Notes: generated by a model from the letters alone, not told the origin. DNA of 10,234 nt from Tannerella sp. (GCA_031259505.1 JAIRLL010000383.1:1-10234); one strand, 5' to 3'; positions 1 through 7,340 are shown, counted from the stretch's first letter. Made by a program: numbers and translations.

Positions 1-12
1 CTCTTCCGATCT
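1..12. other. Illumina adapter remnant at contig end
   Basis: The first twelve bases, CTCTTCCGATCT, are identical to the 3' end of the standard Illumina TruSeq-type adapter. The native sequence probably begins at position 13. This is a library artefact left at the contig edge, not biology. It also means that bases upstream of the first gene's -7 box, where a -33 box would be expected, are not trustworthy. Confidence 0.88.
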
Positions 13-30
13 TAATTGATAATTTTCGCT

Positions 31-38
31 TATCTTTG
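31..38 (+). promoter_or_regulatory. Bacteroidota -7 promoter box of the CCA-adding enzyme gene
   Basis: TATCTTTG matches the Bacteroidota housekeeping -7 consensus TAnnTTTG exactly and lies 29 bp before the start codon. Transcription would start near position 45 and leave a leader of roughly 20 to 25 nt. The matching -33 box should fall around positions 8-12, which is adapter sequence, so it cannot be read. The only nearby TTG (16-18) is too close, with 12 bp between the boxes. Confidence 0.65.
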
Positions 39-67
39 CACCCTCAATAAAACAGACCATCTGAATA

Positions 68-1516
68 ATGTATTGCAGCGAAGAAGAAATAACCGGCCGT
101 CTGGATACTCCCGTATTCCACGCCATCACGGAGACAGCCGATAAGAACCATCTGGAGACATATGTGATCGGCGGTTTCGTCCGTGATATTTTCCTCAACC
201 GGCCGTCGAAAGACATTGACATCGTGACCGTCGGCAGCGGCATCGATCTGGCGCAGGCCGTCGCAAAAAAACTGGGCAGGAATGCGCAGGTGTCGATATT
301 CAGGAATTTCGGGACGGCGCAGGTGAAATGGAAGGATACGGAACTGGAATTTGTGGGCGCACGCCGTGAATCGTACAGCCGCAACAGCCGCAAACCCGTC
401 GTCGAAGACGGCACGATAGAAGACGACCAGAACCGCCGCGATTTCACAATCAACGCGCTGGCGCTGTGTCTGAACAAAGACAGGCTGGGCGAACTCGTCG
501 ACCCCTTCGACGGGCTGGGCGACCTGGAACGGCTGCGTATCGTCACGCCGCGCGATCCGGATACGACCTTCGACGACGACCCACTGCGCATGATGCGCGC
601 CATACGTTTTGCTTCGCAACTGGGCTTTTTCATTGAACCGGACACGTTCGACGCCATCGTGCGCAACAGGGATCGAATCCGTATCATCTCCGGCGAACGC
701 ATCACGGACGAACTGAACAAAATCATCCTCGCGCCCAAACCCTCGACCGGATTCGAACTGCTTGATGCGTGCGGACTGCTCGAACTGATTTTCCCCGAAC
801 TGCTCGCCCTCAAAGGCGCCGAGACGAAGGAAGGCATCGGACACAAGGACAATTTTGCACATACGCTGATGGTGCTCGACCGCCTGAGCCGGACGACCGA
901 CAACCTGTGGCTGCGCTGGAGCGCACTCCTGCACGACATAGCCAAACCTCTCACCAAACGGTTCGACTACCGGCTGGGATGGACGTTTCACAACCACAAC
1001 ATCGTCGGCGTCAAGATGATCCCCCCCATCTTCCGCCGTATGAAACTGCCGATGAACGATAAAATGAAATACGTACAGAAAATGGTCGAACTGCACATGC
1101 GCCCGATTGCCCTGGTGGATGAAGACGTGACCGACTCGGCTGTACGCCGCCTCCTCTTCGACGCCGGCAGCGACATCGACGACCTGATGAAACTGTGCGA
1201 AGCGGACATCACCAGCAAAAACCCCGAAAAAGTACGCCGTTTCCTGCACAACTTTCAACTGGTGCGCGAAAAACTCGTACACATAGAAGAGAAAGATCGC
1301 GTGCGCAACTTTCAGCCACCCGTATCGGGCGAAGAAATAATGGCTACATTCGGCCTGTCCCCCTCGCGACCCGTCGGCGTCCTGAAAGAGGCCATCAAAA
1401 ACGCCATCCTCGACGGCATCATCCCCAACGACTACGATGCCGCCATACGCTACATGCACGAACAGGCGGCGAAAATGAACCTCTCTTCACTCAAACAGAC
1501 TCTGCATGACGCTTAA
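68..1516 (+). CDS. cca: CCA tRNA nucleotidyltransferase (CCA-adding enzyme, HD domain)
   Basis: This cytoplasmic enzyme adds or repairs the 3'-terminal CCA of tRNAs using CTP and ATP. It is a class II member of the poly(A) polymerase/CCA-adding family, 482 residues long, which fits the HD-containing form. The nucleotidyltransferase head shows GGFVRD (35-40) and the metal-binding pair D49/D51 in KDIDIV. Next come RRDFTINAL (123-131) and [13 protein letters not shown] (170-182), the ribose and base recognition segments. A C-terminal HD phosphohydrolase domain follows, with GHKDNFAHT (258-266), HD at 289-290 and HNH at 308-310. The start at 68 is supported by the -7 box upstream and by the N-terminus reaching the catalytic motif at the usual distance. 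The last 30 bp overlap the 3' end of the oppositely oriented recO gene. It is sometimes labelled pcnB in automatic annotation, but the motifs and tRNA-type architecture favour the CCA role. Confidence 0.93.
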   Translation: MYCSEEEITGRLDTPVFHAITETADKNHLETYVIGGFVRDIFLNRPSKDIDIVTVGSGIDLAQAVAKKLGRNAQVSIFRNFGTAQVKWKDTELEFVGARRESYSRNSRKPVVEDGTIEDDQNRRDFTINALALCLNKDRLGELVDPFDGLGDLERLRIVTPRDPDTTFDDDPLRMMRAIRFASQLGFFIEPDTFDAIVRNRDRIRIISGERITDELNKIILAPKPSTGFELLDACGLLELIFPELLALKGAETKEGIGHKDNFAHTLMVLDRLSRTTDNLWLRWSALLHDIAKPLTKRFDYRLGWTFHNHNIVGVKMIPPIFRRMKLPMNDKMKYVQKMVELHMRPIALVDEDVTDSAVRRLLFDAGSDIDDLMKLCEADITSKNPEKVRRFLHNFQLVREKLVHIEEKDRVRNFQPPVSGEEIMATFGLSPSRPVGVLKEAIKNAILDGIIPNDYDAAIRYMHEQAAKMNLSSLKQTLHDA

Positions 1517-2212
1517 CGACCTGATCTCCGGAAAATCCGACAGGTGCAGACTGTAGTATTCCAGTATGCGGCAGACGATGTTGTAACGCTCCCTGCGTGA
1601 AAAAGCATACAGCCCCATGTTGGTGTAGTTCATCCGCAGCAGGCGCGAGAAAATGATGCTCTCGCTGCGGTCGAGATAATGCTTGTGGCCGGGCGGACTT
1701 GCCGTAAAAGCGCCGTTCAGCAGATCAAAAAAACTGTTCGGGCAATATGACTCCACGTTCGGATATACGCCCAGATAACGGACAAGATGCATCAGAAAAA
1801 CAAGATGAAAATTGGCAATGCCCTGCTCCGCCAGATCCAGCCAGCGGATGGAATCGTAGAGGTAATTGAACAGTTGCAAATCGGTCTCGCGCATGCGTAC
1901 CGCACGGTAAAGCACTTCGGACAGAAACAAAGCGATGCAGTTCTTGACGGGATGCATGAAAATATCGTGCAGCGGACAGCCTGTCCTCACCTCGCGGAGG
2001 CGCTGTATGTCGCGCGTATTCAAGTGCTCGACATCCATCTCCAGCACCGACAGCGGACGGAAAAATGCCTGCGGAGCGCCTGCTTTCCGGCCGCCGCGGC
2101 GCGCAACCATATAAGATGTCCGGCCAAACGACTCCGTATATATATGTATAATGCCATACCTGTCGCTGTATGGAATGGTATGCAGGACGATACCGCGCGT
2201 TTTACTCAACAT
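1487..2212 (-). CDS. recO: DNA repair protein RecO
   Basis: RecO is the recombination mediator of the RecFOR pathway: it binds RecR and single-stranded DNA and helps load RecA at gaps. The 241-residue length is typical. The N-terminal OB-fold region (about 1-78) starts with the characteristic [14 protein letters not shown] and contains [10 protein letters not shown] (21-30) and the basic RRGGRK patch (38-43). The helical domain shows [13 protein letters not shown] (94-106) and [19 protein letters not shown] (134-152), the strongest family signature of Bacteroidota RecO. The four-cysteine zinc module of some RecO proteins is not visible; only C157 remains in that area. The gene is transcribed leftward and its last 30 bp lie inside the 3' end of the CCA-adding enzyme gene, so no terminator fits between them. 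A candidate -7 box lies about 53 bp upstream. Confidence 0.93.
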   Translation of the reverse strand: MLSKTRGIVLHTIPYSDRYGIIHIYTESFGRTSYMVARRGGRKAGAPQAFFRPLSVLEMDVEHLNTRDIQRLREVRTGCPLHDIFMHPVKNCIALFLSEVLYRAVRMRETDLQLFNYLYDSIRWLDLAEQGIANFHLVFLMHLVRYLGVYPNVESYCPNSFFDLLNGAFTASPPGHKHYLDRSESIIFSRLLRMNYTNMGLYAFSRRERYNIVCRILEYYSLHLSDFPEIRSLSVMQSLFE

Positions 2213-2264
2213 GCCGATTCAAAATTCAAGATTCAAAAAACGCTTGCTTCTGTTTTACTCGAAG

Positions 2265-2272
2265 CAAAGATA
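2265..2272 (-). promoter_or_regulatory. Candidate -7 promoter box of recO
   Basis: CAAAGATA on the plus strand reads TATCTTTG on the minus strand, an exact match to the Bacteroidota -7 consensus, facing recO. It sits about 53 bp upstream of the recO start codon. I see no good TTTG at the expected -33 distance, so the assignment rests on the -7 box and its position. Confidence 0.55.
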
Positions 2273-2553
2273 CGGTTTCTTTTTCATTCGAGCGACGGAC
2301 GGCCGAGAATTCGAAATTCAAAAACTCAATTCACCCCGGAGACAAAGAGCACAGAAATACAGGAGCCAAAATTCAAACCCGCACAAAGCACAATAGCCTA
2401 ACGAAATTTAAGAAGCCGGAGAACATTTTAATTTGACGCTTCCCGAAACGTTGTGACTGTGAAGCAACGCATCCAAAGCAAAGCATTGAAACATACTTTA
2501 ATCAATCGCCGATTAGTATACATAATATATTTTTTAGAATTATTCGCGGAATA

Positions 2554-2569
2554 TTTTTTCATGAAAAAA
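2554..2569. repeat. Perfect 16-bp palindrome upstream of folC
   Basis: TTTTTTCATGAAAAAA reads identically on both strands and lies 28 bp before the folC start codon, inside an A/T-rich tract. An ATTC-GCG-GAAT dyad sits just upstream (2542-2552). It could be a regulator site, a bent-DNA upstream element, or a chance product of adjoining T and A tracts. No function is shown. Confidence 0.5.
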
Positions 2570-2597
2570 AATAGAATGCCTATTTTTACCGCGCAAT

Positions 2598-3899
2598 ATG
2601 ACTTACGAAAAGACATTAAACTTTCTGTATTCCGCAACGCCTGCATTTCATAAAGTAGGGGCAGTTGCATACAAGCCGGGGCCAGGTCGCAGCATCCTGC
2701 TGGATAATCTTACCGGTAATCCGCACAAGGATTACAAAATCATCCACATAGCGGGCACCAACGGTAAAGGTTCTGTATCGCATTTGCTTGCAAATATACT
2801 GAGTAAAGCCCGATACAAAGTCGGACTGTATACCTCGCCCCACATGGTCGACGTGTGTGAACGTATCCGCGTCAACGGGAAGACAATACCGAAGCCGTAT
2901 GTCGTCGATTTTGTTAAAAGGCACTATTCGTTTATTGCTCCACTCAAGCCGTCGTTCTTCGAAGTGATTACAAGTCTGGCCTTTGATTTTTTTCGCTACA
3001 AGAAGATAGACATCGCCATCGTCGAAACGGGACTGGGCGGCCGGTTAGACAGCACGAACATCGTCAAGCCCATCCTTAGCATCATTACGAATATCAGCAT
3101 CGACCATACGCAGTACCTGGGCGAAGGCTTGAGCCGGATAGCATTCGAAAAGGCGGGCATTATCAAGCCCAATGTCCCCGTGCTGATAGGCGAAGCAGAA
3201 AACAGGGAAGTGCGCCTTGTGTTTGCAGACAGGGCAAAAACGATGCACGCGCCGCTGTTTTTCGCCGAAGAAATGCATACCCTGTCCACAGCCGAACAGT
3301 TAGACAGCGGGTTATGGCGTTTTCATTCGCGAGACTACGGCATACTGGAAAACGACATGCCCGGAATGTTTCAGGAAAAGAATGCGCGGACTGTCCTTTC
3401 GGCGCTGAAGTTGCTTCGTGACATGCGTTTCAAGATTCCATCGAAAGCAGTCGAAAAAGGCTTTAAAACAACTGTCGAATCGACCGGATTGATGGGCAGA
3501 TGGCAAACGCTAAGGAATAATCCCTTGATAATATGTGATATAGGTCACAATGCGGGAGCATGGGAATATCTCGGACCTCAGTTGCAAAAATGTGCGGAGA
3601 CATATCCAGCGCTGCGAATGGTGGTGGGGATGTCCAATGACAAAATAACCGGCGATGTGCTGTCGCTGATGCCGACCGGCGCCTCCTACTATTTCACGCA
3701 GGCATCCGTCGAACGCGCCCTTCCGGCAACGGATCTTGCCGTAGCGGCAGAAGAGTGTGGCCTCAAAGGACAGGTGTTTGACAAAGTGGCGAATGCCGTA
3801 CTGGCCGCCTTGAAAGATTCGCAACCGGACGACATGATCTTTATCGGAGGAAGCACATTCGTTGTCGCAGATGCGATACCCATGTTTATAAAATCATAA
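2598..3899 (+). CDS. folC: Bifunctional folylpolyglutamate synthase/dihydrofolate synthase
   Basis: FolC is an ATP-dependent ligase of folate metabolism: it joins L-glutamate to dihydropteroate and/or extends the glutamate tail of tetrahydrofolates. The 433-residue protein carries the Mur-ligase-type P-loop GTNGKGS (53-59) and the substrate segment YTSPHMVDVCERIRVNG (78-94). Other family marks are VETGLGGRLDSTN (142-154) with E143, NISIDH (165-170) with H170 as probable metal ligand, and FEKAGIIKP (183-191) with K185 as the likely carbamylated lysine. The C-terminal domain has GRWQ and DIGHNAGAWEYL (about 315-326). The start at 2598 gives the usual MxYxxTLxFLY opening of Bacteroidales FolC; there is no clear Shine-Dalgarno. 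An MFS transporter gene follows after 14 bp, probably in the same transcript. Whether both activities are present cannot be told from sequence alone. Confidence 0.94.
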   Translation: MTYEKTLNFLYSATPAFHKVGAVAYKPGPGRSILLDNLTGNPHKDYKIIHIAGTNGKGSVSHLLANILSKARYKVGLYTSPHMVDVCERIRVNGKTIPKPYVVDFVKRHYSFIAPLKPSFFEVITSLAFDFFRYKKIDIAIVETGLGGRLDSTNIVKPILSIITNISIDHTQYLGEGLSRIAFEKAGIIKPNVPVLIGEAENREVRLVFADRAKTMHAPLFFAEEMHTLSTAEQLDSGLWRFHSRDYGILENDMPGMFQEKNARTVLSALKLLRDMRFKIPSKAVEKGFKTTVESTGLMGRWQTLRNNPLIICDIGHNAGAWEYLGPQLQKCAETYPALRMVVGMSNDKITGDVLSLMPTGASYYFTQASVERALPATDLAVAAEECGLKGQVFDKVANAVLAALKDSQPDDMIFIGGSTFVVADAIPMFIKS

Positions 3900-3913
3900 A
3901 AAATAATCCCTGT

Positions 3914-5272
3914 ATGACGAAAGCAATATACAAAAAACTTAACGATAACCCTGTGGCTCGCTGGAGCGTATTGGGGATCGTCTCTGTCACGATGATGTGC
4001 GGCTATTTTATCACGGACGTGATGGCGCCGCTGCAAACCATGCTCGAAGAGAATTTCGGATGGAACGGAACGGAATACGGTTTGTTCACAGGGGCGTACG
4101 GATGGTTCAACGTCTTCCTGTTCATGCTGCTTATCGGCGGAGTGATACTCGACAAAAAAGGGATGCGCTTCACGGGGAAACTGGCGTGCACGCTGATGAT
4201 AGTCGGGTGCGTCATCAAATATTATGCAATTTCACCGTTCTTTTCGCTCGAAGGTTTCATGTTTGGCCTGCGGCTGCAGGTTCTGCTGGCATGTGTCGGA
4301 TTTGCCACGTTTGGCGTCGGCGTCGAAATAGCGGGAATCACCGTCACCAAAGTCATTGCCCGCTGGTTTAAAGGTAAGGAAATTGCTCTTGCAATGGGAC
4401 TGCAAGTCGCAACGGCACGCATCGGTACATCGCTGGCGTTTTCGCTGTCCGTGCCTATGGCAAAAAGATTCAATGAAATATCCGCCCCCGTACTGTTCGG
4501 GCTGGCAATTCTGTGTATCGGACTGATTTCGTTTATCGTATTCTGTGTGATGGACCGCAGGCTGGACAAATCCATCAGAGAAACGAATGCCGCGCCCGAA
4601 GAATCGTTTCGTCTGAAAGACATCCGGTTTATGGTCAGAATAAAAGGGTTCTGGCTGATTGCGCTTCTGTGTGTGCTTTTCTATTCGGCCATTTTTCCGT
4701 TTCTTAAATACGCTACGTCGCTGATGATCAACAAATATGGAATACCCGAAGACCTGGCAGGCAATGTCCCGTCGCTTATTTCGCTGGGAGCTATCGTACT
4801 GACGCCAATATTCGGAGGTATCTACGACAAACTGGGCAAAGGAGCGAGCATCATGTATCTCGGTTCGTTTCTGATTATCATCGTGCACGTGCTTTTTGCC
4901 TTGCCGATACTGAATGTCTGGTGGTTTGCCTCCATCGTGATGATCATTCTGGGGATAGCGTTCTCGCTTGTACCCTCGGCCATGTGGCCATCCGTTCCCA
5001 AAATCATTCCCCAGAATCAGTTGGGTTCTGCGTATGCGGCCATCTTCTGGGTGCAGAACATCGGACTTGCAGGCGTTCCCACGCTGATTGGATGGGTGCT
5101 GGCCAAGTACTGCATGACCGGAAACCCCGATGCACCTTACGATTATACGTTGCCGATGATCATTTTTGCCGGGTTCGGCGTGGCTGCGGCATTCGTGGCC
5201 TTTCTGCTTAAAAGAGAAAATAAAAGGAAAGGATACGGGCTGGAATTGCCGAATATTGTGGCAAAAAAATAG
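3914..5272 (+). CDS. Major facilitator superfamily transporter, MFSD1-like
   Basis: This is an inner-membrane transporter of 452 residues with about twelve predicted helices. It has two MFS motif A copies, GGVILDKKGMR (75-85) after helix 2 and GGIYDKLGKG (301-310) in the second half, separated by a charged cytoplasmic loop (about 213-245). The segment SLVPSAMWPSVPKIIPQNQLGSAYA (351-375), followed by a QNIGLAG stretch, resembles the MFSD1/SLC49-like group. MFSD1 itself is a lysosomal dipeptide uniporter, but that does not establish the bacterial substrate. No signal peptide is expected. The gene begins 14 bp after the folC stop, which suggests co-transcription. A small folate, peptide or organic-anion substrate is possible, but I cannot assign one. 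Automatic pipelines may call such proteins nitrate or hexose-phosphate transporters without support. Confidence 0.88.
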   Translation: MTKAIYKKLNDNPVARWSVLGIVSVTMMCGYFITDVMAPLQTMLEENFGWNGTEYGLFTGAYGWFNVFLFMLLIGGVILDKKGMRFTGKLACTLMIVGCVIKYYAISPFFSLEGFMFGLRLQVLLACVGFATFGVGVEIAGITVTKVIARWFKGKEIALAMGLQVATARIGTSLAFSLSVPMAKRFNEISAPVLFGLAILCIGLISFIVFCVMDRRLDKSIRETNAAPEESFRLKDIRFMVRIKGFWLIALLCVLFYSAIFPFLKYATSLMINKYGIPEDLAGNVPSLISLGAIVLTPIFGGIYDKLGKGASIMYLGSFLIIIVHVLFALPILNVWWFASIVMIILGIAFSLVPSAMWPSVPKIIPQNQLGSAYAAIFWVQNIGLAGVPTLIGWVLAKYCMTGNPDAPYDYTLPMIIFAGFGVAAAFVAFLLKRENKRKGYGLELPNIVAKK

Positions 5273-5275
5273 AAT

Positions 5276-5299
5276 GACCCGGCGCTATCCAAGCCGGTC
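5276..5299 (+). terminator. Weak hairpin after the MFS gene, possible terminator
   Basis: GACCCGGC (5276-5283) can pair with GCCGGTC (5293-5299), with one bulged base and a 9-nt loop. It starts 4 bp after the MFS transporter stop codon. No T-run follows, so intrinsic termination would be weak. It could instead mark a processing site between the transporter and the PIN-PhoH gene. Confidence 0.35.
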
Positions 5300-5344
5300 A
5301 ATTAGCATCCAAAAAAAAACAGTAACCATTAAAATGTCGGAAAA

Positions 5345-6670
5345 ATGAGTTTAAAGAAGAATTTTGTACTGGACACGAATGTAATCCTGCACGATTACAG
5401 ATGCCTCGAAAGTTTCGAGGAGAATGATATTTACCTGCCGATTGCCACGCTGGAAGAGTTGGACAAATTCAAGAAGGGAAGCGACCAGCTCAGTTACAAT
5501 GCGCGCAAGTTTATCCGCCGGCTCGATGTGCTGACGTCTGGCGATTTTCACCTGCAGGGTGCGCCGCTTGGCGACGGCAAGGGTATATTATATGTAGTGA
5601 CGGACGACAAATATCAGAAAAAAGTCGCCTCCGCTTTCCTCGAACGTATCCCCGACCACCGTATCCTTTCGTGTGCATACACCGTGGCGGAAGAGCATCC
5701 GGAAATGAAAACCATCCTCGTGACCAAAGACATCAACCTGCGCATGAAAGCCCGCGCGCTGGGCATCCCCGTCGAGGACTACACGACGGACAAGGTGATC
5801 GATACGGACGTATTCAACAAGTCGCAGACGGTGTACGAACATGTGGAGGCCGGTCTGATCGATAAAATCCATGCCTCGTACGACGGCGTCGACGCGTCGA
5901 CATTCGAATACAGCAACAAACTGCTCCCGAACGACTGCTTTGTCCTGAAAAGCAACCGCAACTCGGTGCTCGCAAGGTATAATCCCTTCACAGGAAAGAT
6001 TAAAAAAGCAGGAAAGGATGCCAGCTACGGCATTGCGCCGCGCAACGCCGAGCAGAGTTTCGCCTTCGAAGTGCTGAACGACCCCGACATCAAACTTGTC
6101 GGCATCACCGGCAAGGCGGGTACGGGTAAAACGCTGCTCGCGCTGGCTTCGGCGCTGAAACAGTCCGGTCTCTACAAGCAAATCCTGCTGGCGCGCCCCA
6201 TCGTGTCGCTGGCCAACAAGGACATCGGATTCCTGCCCGGTACCGAAAAAGAAAAAGTGGCGCCATACATGCAGCCGCTCTTCGACAACCTGAATGTAAT
6301 AAAGACGCAGTTCGCGCCAAACAGTCCGGAAGTGCGCCGCATTGACGAACTGCAGAAAAATAACCAGTTGATTATTGAAGCGCTGGCTTTCATCCGCGGG
6401 CGAAGCCTCTCGGAAACGTTCTGCATCGTGGACGAGGCGCAAAACCTGACGCCGCACGAAATCAAAACCATCGTCACACGGACGGGCGCGGGAACTAAAA
6501 TGGTGTTTACGGGCGACATTCAGCAGATTGACTCGCCCTATCTGGACGCGCAGAGCAACGGTCTCGCCTACATGGTCGACCGCATGAGGGGGCAGGAACT
6601 CTTCGCACACGTCAATCTGCTGAAAGGCGAACGCAGCTTGCTGGCGGAACTGGCCTCGGACTTGTTATAA
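5345..6670 (+). CDS. PIN domain-PhoH family ATPase (YlaK/PhoH2 type)
   Basis: This cytoplasmic protein fuses an N-terminal PIN ribonuclease domain to a PhoH ATPase. The same architecture occurs in mycobacterial PhoH2, described as an RNA helicase and sequence-specific RNase, and in Bacillus YlaK. The PIN part (about 5-155) has VLDTNVILHD with D10, EELDKFKKG with E37/E38, and VTKDINLRMKA with D129, the expected acidic metal ligands. The PhoH part has Walker A GKAGTGKT (256-263), ARPIVSLANKDIGFLPG (283-299), the sequence RGRSLSETFCIVDEAQN (351-367) with the Walker B acids D363/E364, and TGDIQQID (389-396). Length (441) and all key residues look intact, so it should be active. No small antitoxin gene precedes it, unlike the mycobacterial phoAT-phoH2 pair. 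Its stop codon begins the 8-bp repeat array that follows. The true RNA substrate in Bacteroidota is not known to me. Confidence 0.92.
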   Translation: MSLKKNFVLDTNVILHDYRCLESFEENDIYLPIATLEELDKFKKGSDQLSYNARKFIRRLDVLTSGDFHLQGAPLGDGKGILYVVTDDKYQKKVASAFLERIPDHRILSCAYTVAEEHPEMKTILVTKDINLRMKARALGIPVEDYTTDKVIDTDVFNKSQTVYEHVEAGLIDKIHASYDGVDASTFEYSNKLLPNDCFVLKSNRNSVLARYNPFTGKIKKAGKDASYGIAPRNAEQSFAFEVLNDPDIKLVGITGKAGTGKTLLALASALKQSGLYKQILLARPIVSLANKDIGFLPGTEKEKVAPYMQPLFDNLNVIKTQFAPNSPEVRRIDELQKNNQLIIEALAFIRGRSLSETFCIVDEAQNLTPHEIKTIVTRTGAGTKMVFTGDIQQIDSPYLDAQSNGLAYMVDRMRGQELFAHVNLLKGERSLLAELASDLL

Positions 6671-6779
6671 TAACTGAATAACTGAATAACTGAATCTTTT
6701 TTTGGCCATCCGGCAGTTTTGTAGCAGGACTTTTTCTTTCAGTTATTCAATTATTCAGTTATTCTATCATTCAGTCATT
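6669..6779. repeat. Mirrored array of 8-bp repeats between convergent stop codons
   Basis: The left arm holds three exact copies of AATAACTG (6669-6692). The right arm holds five copies of its complement form CAGTTATT (6740-6779), three close to consensus and two degenerate (CTATCATT and CAGTCATT). A 26-bp inverted repeat, 6669-6694 against 6738-6763, has a single mismatch and a 43-nt spacer that includes T-runs. The left arm starts inside the PIN-PhoH stop codon, and the last right-arm unit contains the vanZ-like stop codon on the other strand. The hairpin lies between convergent genes and could act as a bidirectional terminator or mRNA 3'-end stabiliser. It also resembles repeat-slippage sequence. 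Confidence 0.85.
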
Positions 6780-7170
6780 TCCCTTTCATGATCCGCGGAC
6801 GCAGGACGTGCCAGGCAATCAGCGCCGCCGCGACGATGCCGCCCGCATTGGCTGCAAAATCCATCCAGTCGCCGTTGCGATGCACGGTCAGCGTGCTTTG
6901 CCCGATTTCGAGAAGACCGCCCAGCAGCAGCGGACATACGGCGGCAGCGAGGATTCCCTGTTTCAGACGAAGCCTGTCATTGCGGTGGCTGAACAGATAT
7001 TCCAGCCAGATGACTCCCGCCACACCGCCGTACATGCAGAAATGTACTATCTTGTCCCAACCGGGAAAACGTGGTATCTTTGTCGCAGGCGTATTCATCA
7101 GCGACAGATAAACGACAACCAGAATAACGGCTATCGAGAATGAATATCTTCTCACATACTGAAACATCAT
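6775..7170 (-). CDS. VanZ-like family membrane protein
   Basis: This small 131-residue inner-membrane protein has four predicted helices (about 10-26, 42-61, 72-90 and 104-124). The VanZ-like signature is visible as WDKIVHFCMYGGVAGV (38-53), where the DKxxHF motif leads into helix 2. It continues as GGLLEIGQSTLTVHRNGDWMDFAANAGG (84-111), with E88, R98, D101 and D104 at conserved positions. The family takes its name from VanZ, which gives low-level teicoplanin resistance in enterococci. Most homologues, including lone copies in Bacteroidota like this one, have no proven role and there is no vancomycin cluster here. Two ATG codons in tandem (7165-7170) could start it. It is convergent with the PIN-PhoH gene and its stop codon falls in the repeat array. 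I see no clear promoter upstream. Confidence 0.87.
   Translation of the reverse strand: MMFQYVRRYSFSIAVILVVVYLSLMNTPATKIPRFPGWDKIVHFCMYGGVAGVIWLEYLFSHRNDRLRLKQGILAAAVCPLLLGGLLEIGQSTLTVHRNGDWMDFAANAGGIVAAALIAWHVLRPRIMKGK
7052..7082 (+). promoter_or_regulatory. Possible intragenic promoter facing the sigma factor operon
   Basis: On the plus strand, inside and antisense to the vanZ-like gene, TTG (7052-7054) is followed after 20 bp by TATCTTTG (7075-7082). This is a near-ideal Bacteroidota housekeeping promoter in both boxes and spacing. A transcript starting near 7089 would run antisense through the first ~80 bp of the vanZ-like gene and reach the sigma factor gene after about 250 nt. It may be chance, since the same bases encode conserved-looking protein sequence. 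Confidence 0.35.
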
Positions 7171-7282
7171 CTCAATCTTTTTTGGTGTATTTTTATGACT
7201 GGAAACGCGAAGAGACTGGTTTTAGTATTTGAATAATTGTGGAAAGGAGGAGTACGGGGTTTGGAGAGGGTAAAAAATTTTG

Positions 7283-7320
7283 TTGCAGGTTGTAGCAAAT
7301 CGCGAACTGTCGCGTTATAC
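7283..7320 (+). promoter_or_regulatory. Candidate regulatory/promoter region of the ECF sigma operon
   Basis: Between the divergent vanZ-like and sigma genes lies a compact set of dyads: TTGC (7283-7286) with GCAA (7295-7298), and CGCGA (7301-7305) with TCGCG (7310-7314) around a 4-nt spacer. These are followed by CGTTATAC (7313-7320), 20 bp before the sigma start codon. The order GCAA, then a CGT-type element, resembles the autoregulated promoters often seen ahead of Bacteroidota ECF sigma genes. No housekeeping TAnnTTTG box is present in the 170-bp gap. The rest of the gap (7171-7282) is purine- and T-rich and shows nothing I can name. Confidence 0.4.
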
Positions 7321-7340
7321 AAATGAAGAACGATTAAAAA

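Larger units (their letters stand above)
2213..2597. other. AT-rich divergent intergenic region between recO and folC
   Basis: This 385-bp stretch holds no convincing gene; the short open frames in it have no family features. It contains the recO -7 box and several loose copies of ATTCAAA-type sequence (around 2220-2238, 2312-2333 and 2370-2377). A purine-rich stretch at about 2338-2367 resembles a decayed low-complexity repeat. There is a CGTTG/CAACG inverted repeat (2449-2453 and 2465-2469), and near folC a perfect 16-bp palindrome. A clear folC promoter is not visible. TATTTTTA at 2581-2588 is one mismatch from TAnnTTTG but would leave almost no leader. Confidence 0.6.

Noticed and set aside
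44..1459. A 471-codon open frame on the minus strand opposite the CCA-adding enzyme gene
   Set aside because: It is the antisense shadow of a clear family member. Its product is low in recognisable motifs and has the His/Val/Asp/Phe-rich make-up typical of reading GC-rich codons backwards. Its length follows from codon use on the plus strand.
2151..2436. Several short plus-strand frames in the recO-folC gap
   Set aside because: They overlap each other in different frames, begin inside recO and encode low-complexity products from repeat-like AT-rich DNA.
5588..6610. A 340-codon open frame on the minus strand opposite the PIN-PhoH gene
   Set aside because: All PIN and PhoH motifs are intact on the plus strand in this stretch, and the antisense product shows no family features. 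It is again a codon-bias shadow.
5345..6670. Toxin-antitoxin pair like mycobacterial phoAT-phoH2
   Set aside because: No antitoxin-sized gene lies immediately upstream; the 72-bp gap holds only a four-codon frame.
6669..6779. CRISPR array
   Set aside because: The units are 8 bp, directly adjacent and mirrored, with no spacers and no cas genes nearby.
6775..7170. Glycopeptide resistance gene cluster
   Set aside because: Only a lone VanZ-like protein is present, without vanHAX or regulators. Such proteins are common with no link to resistance.
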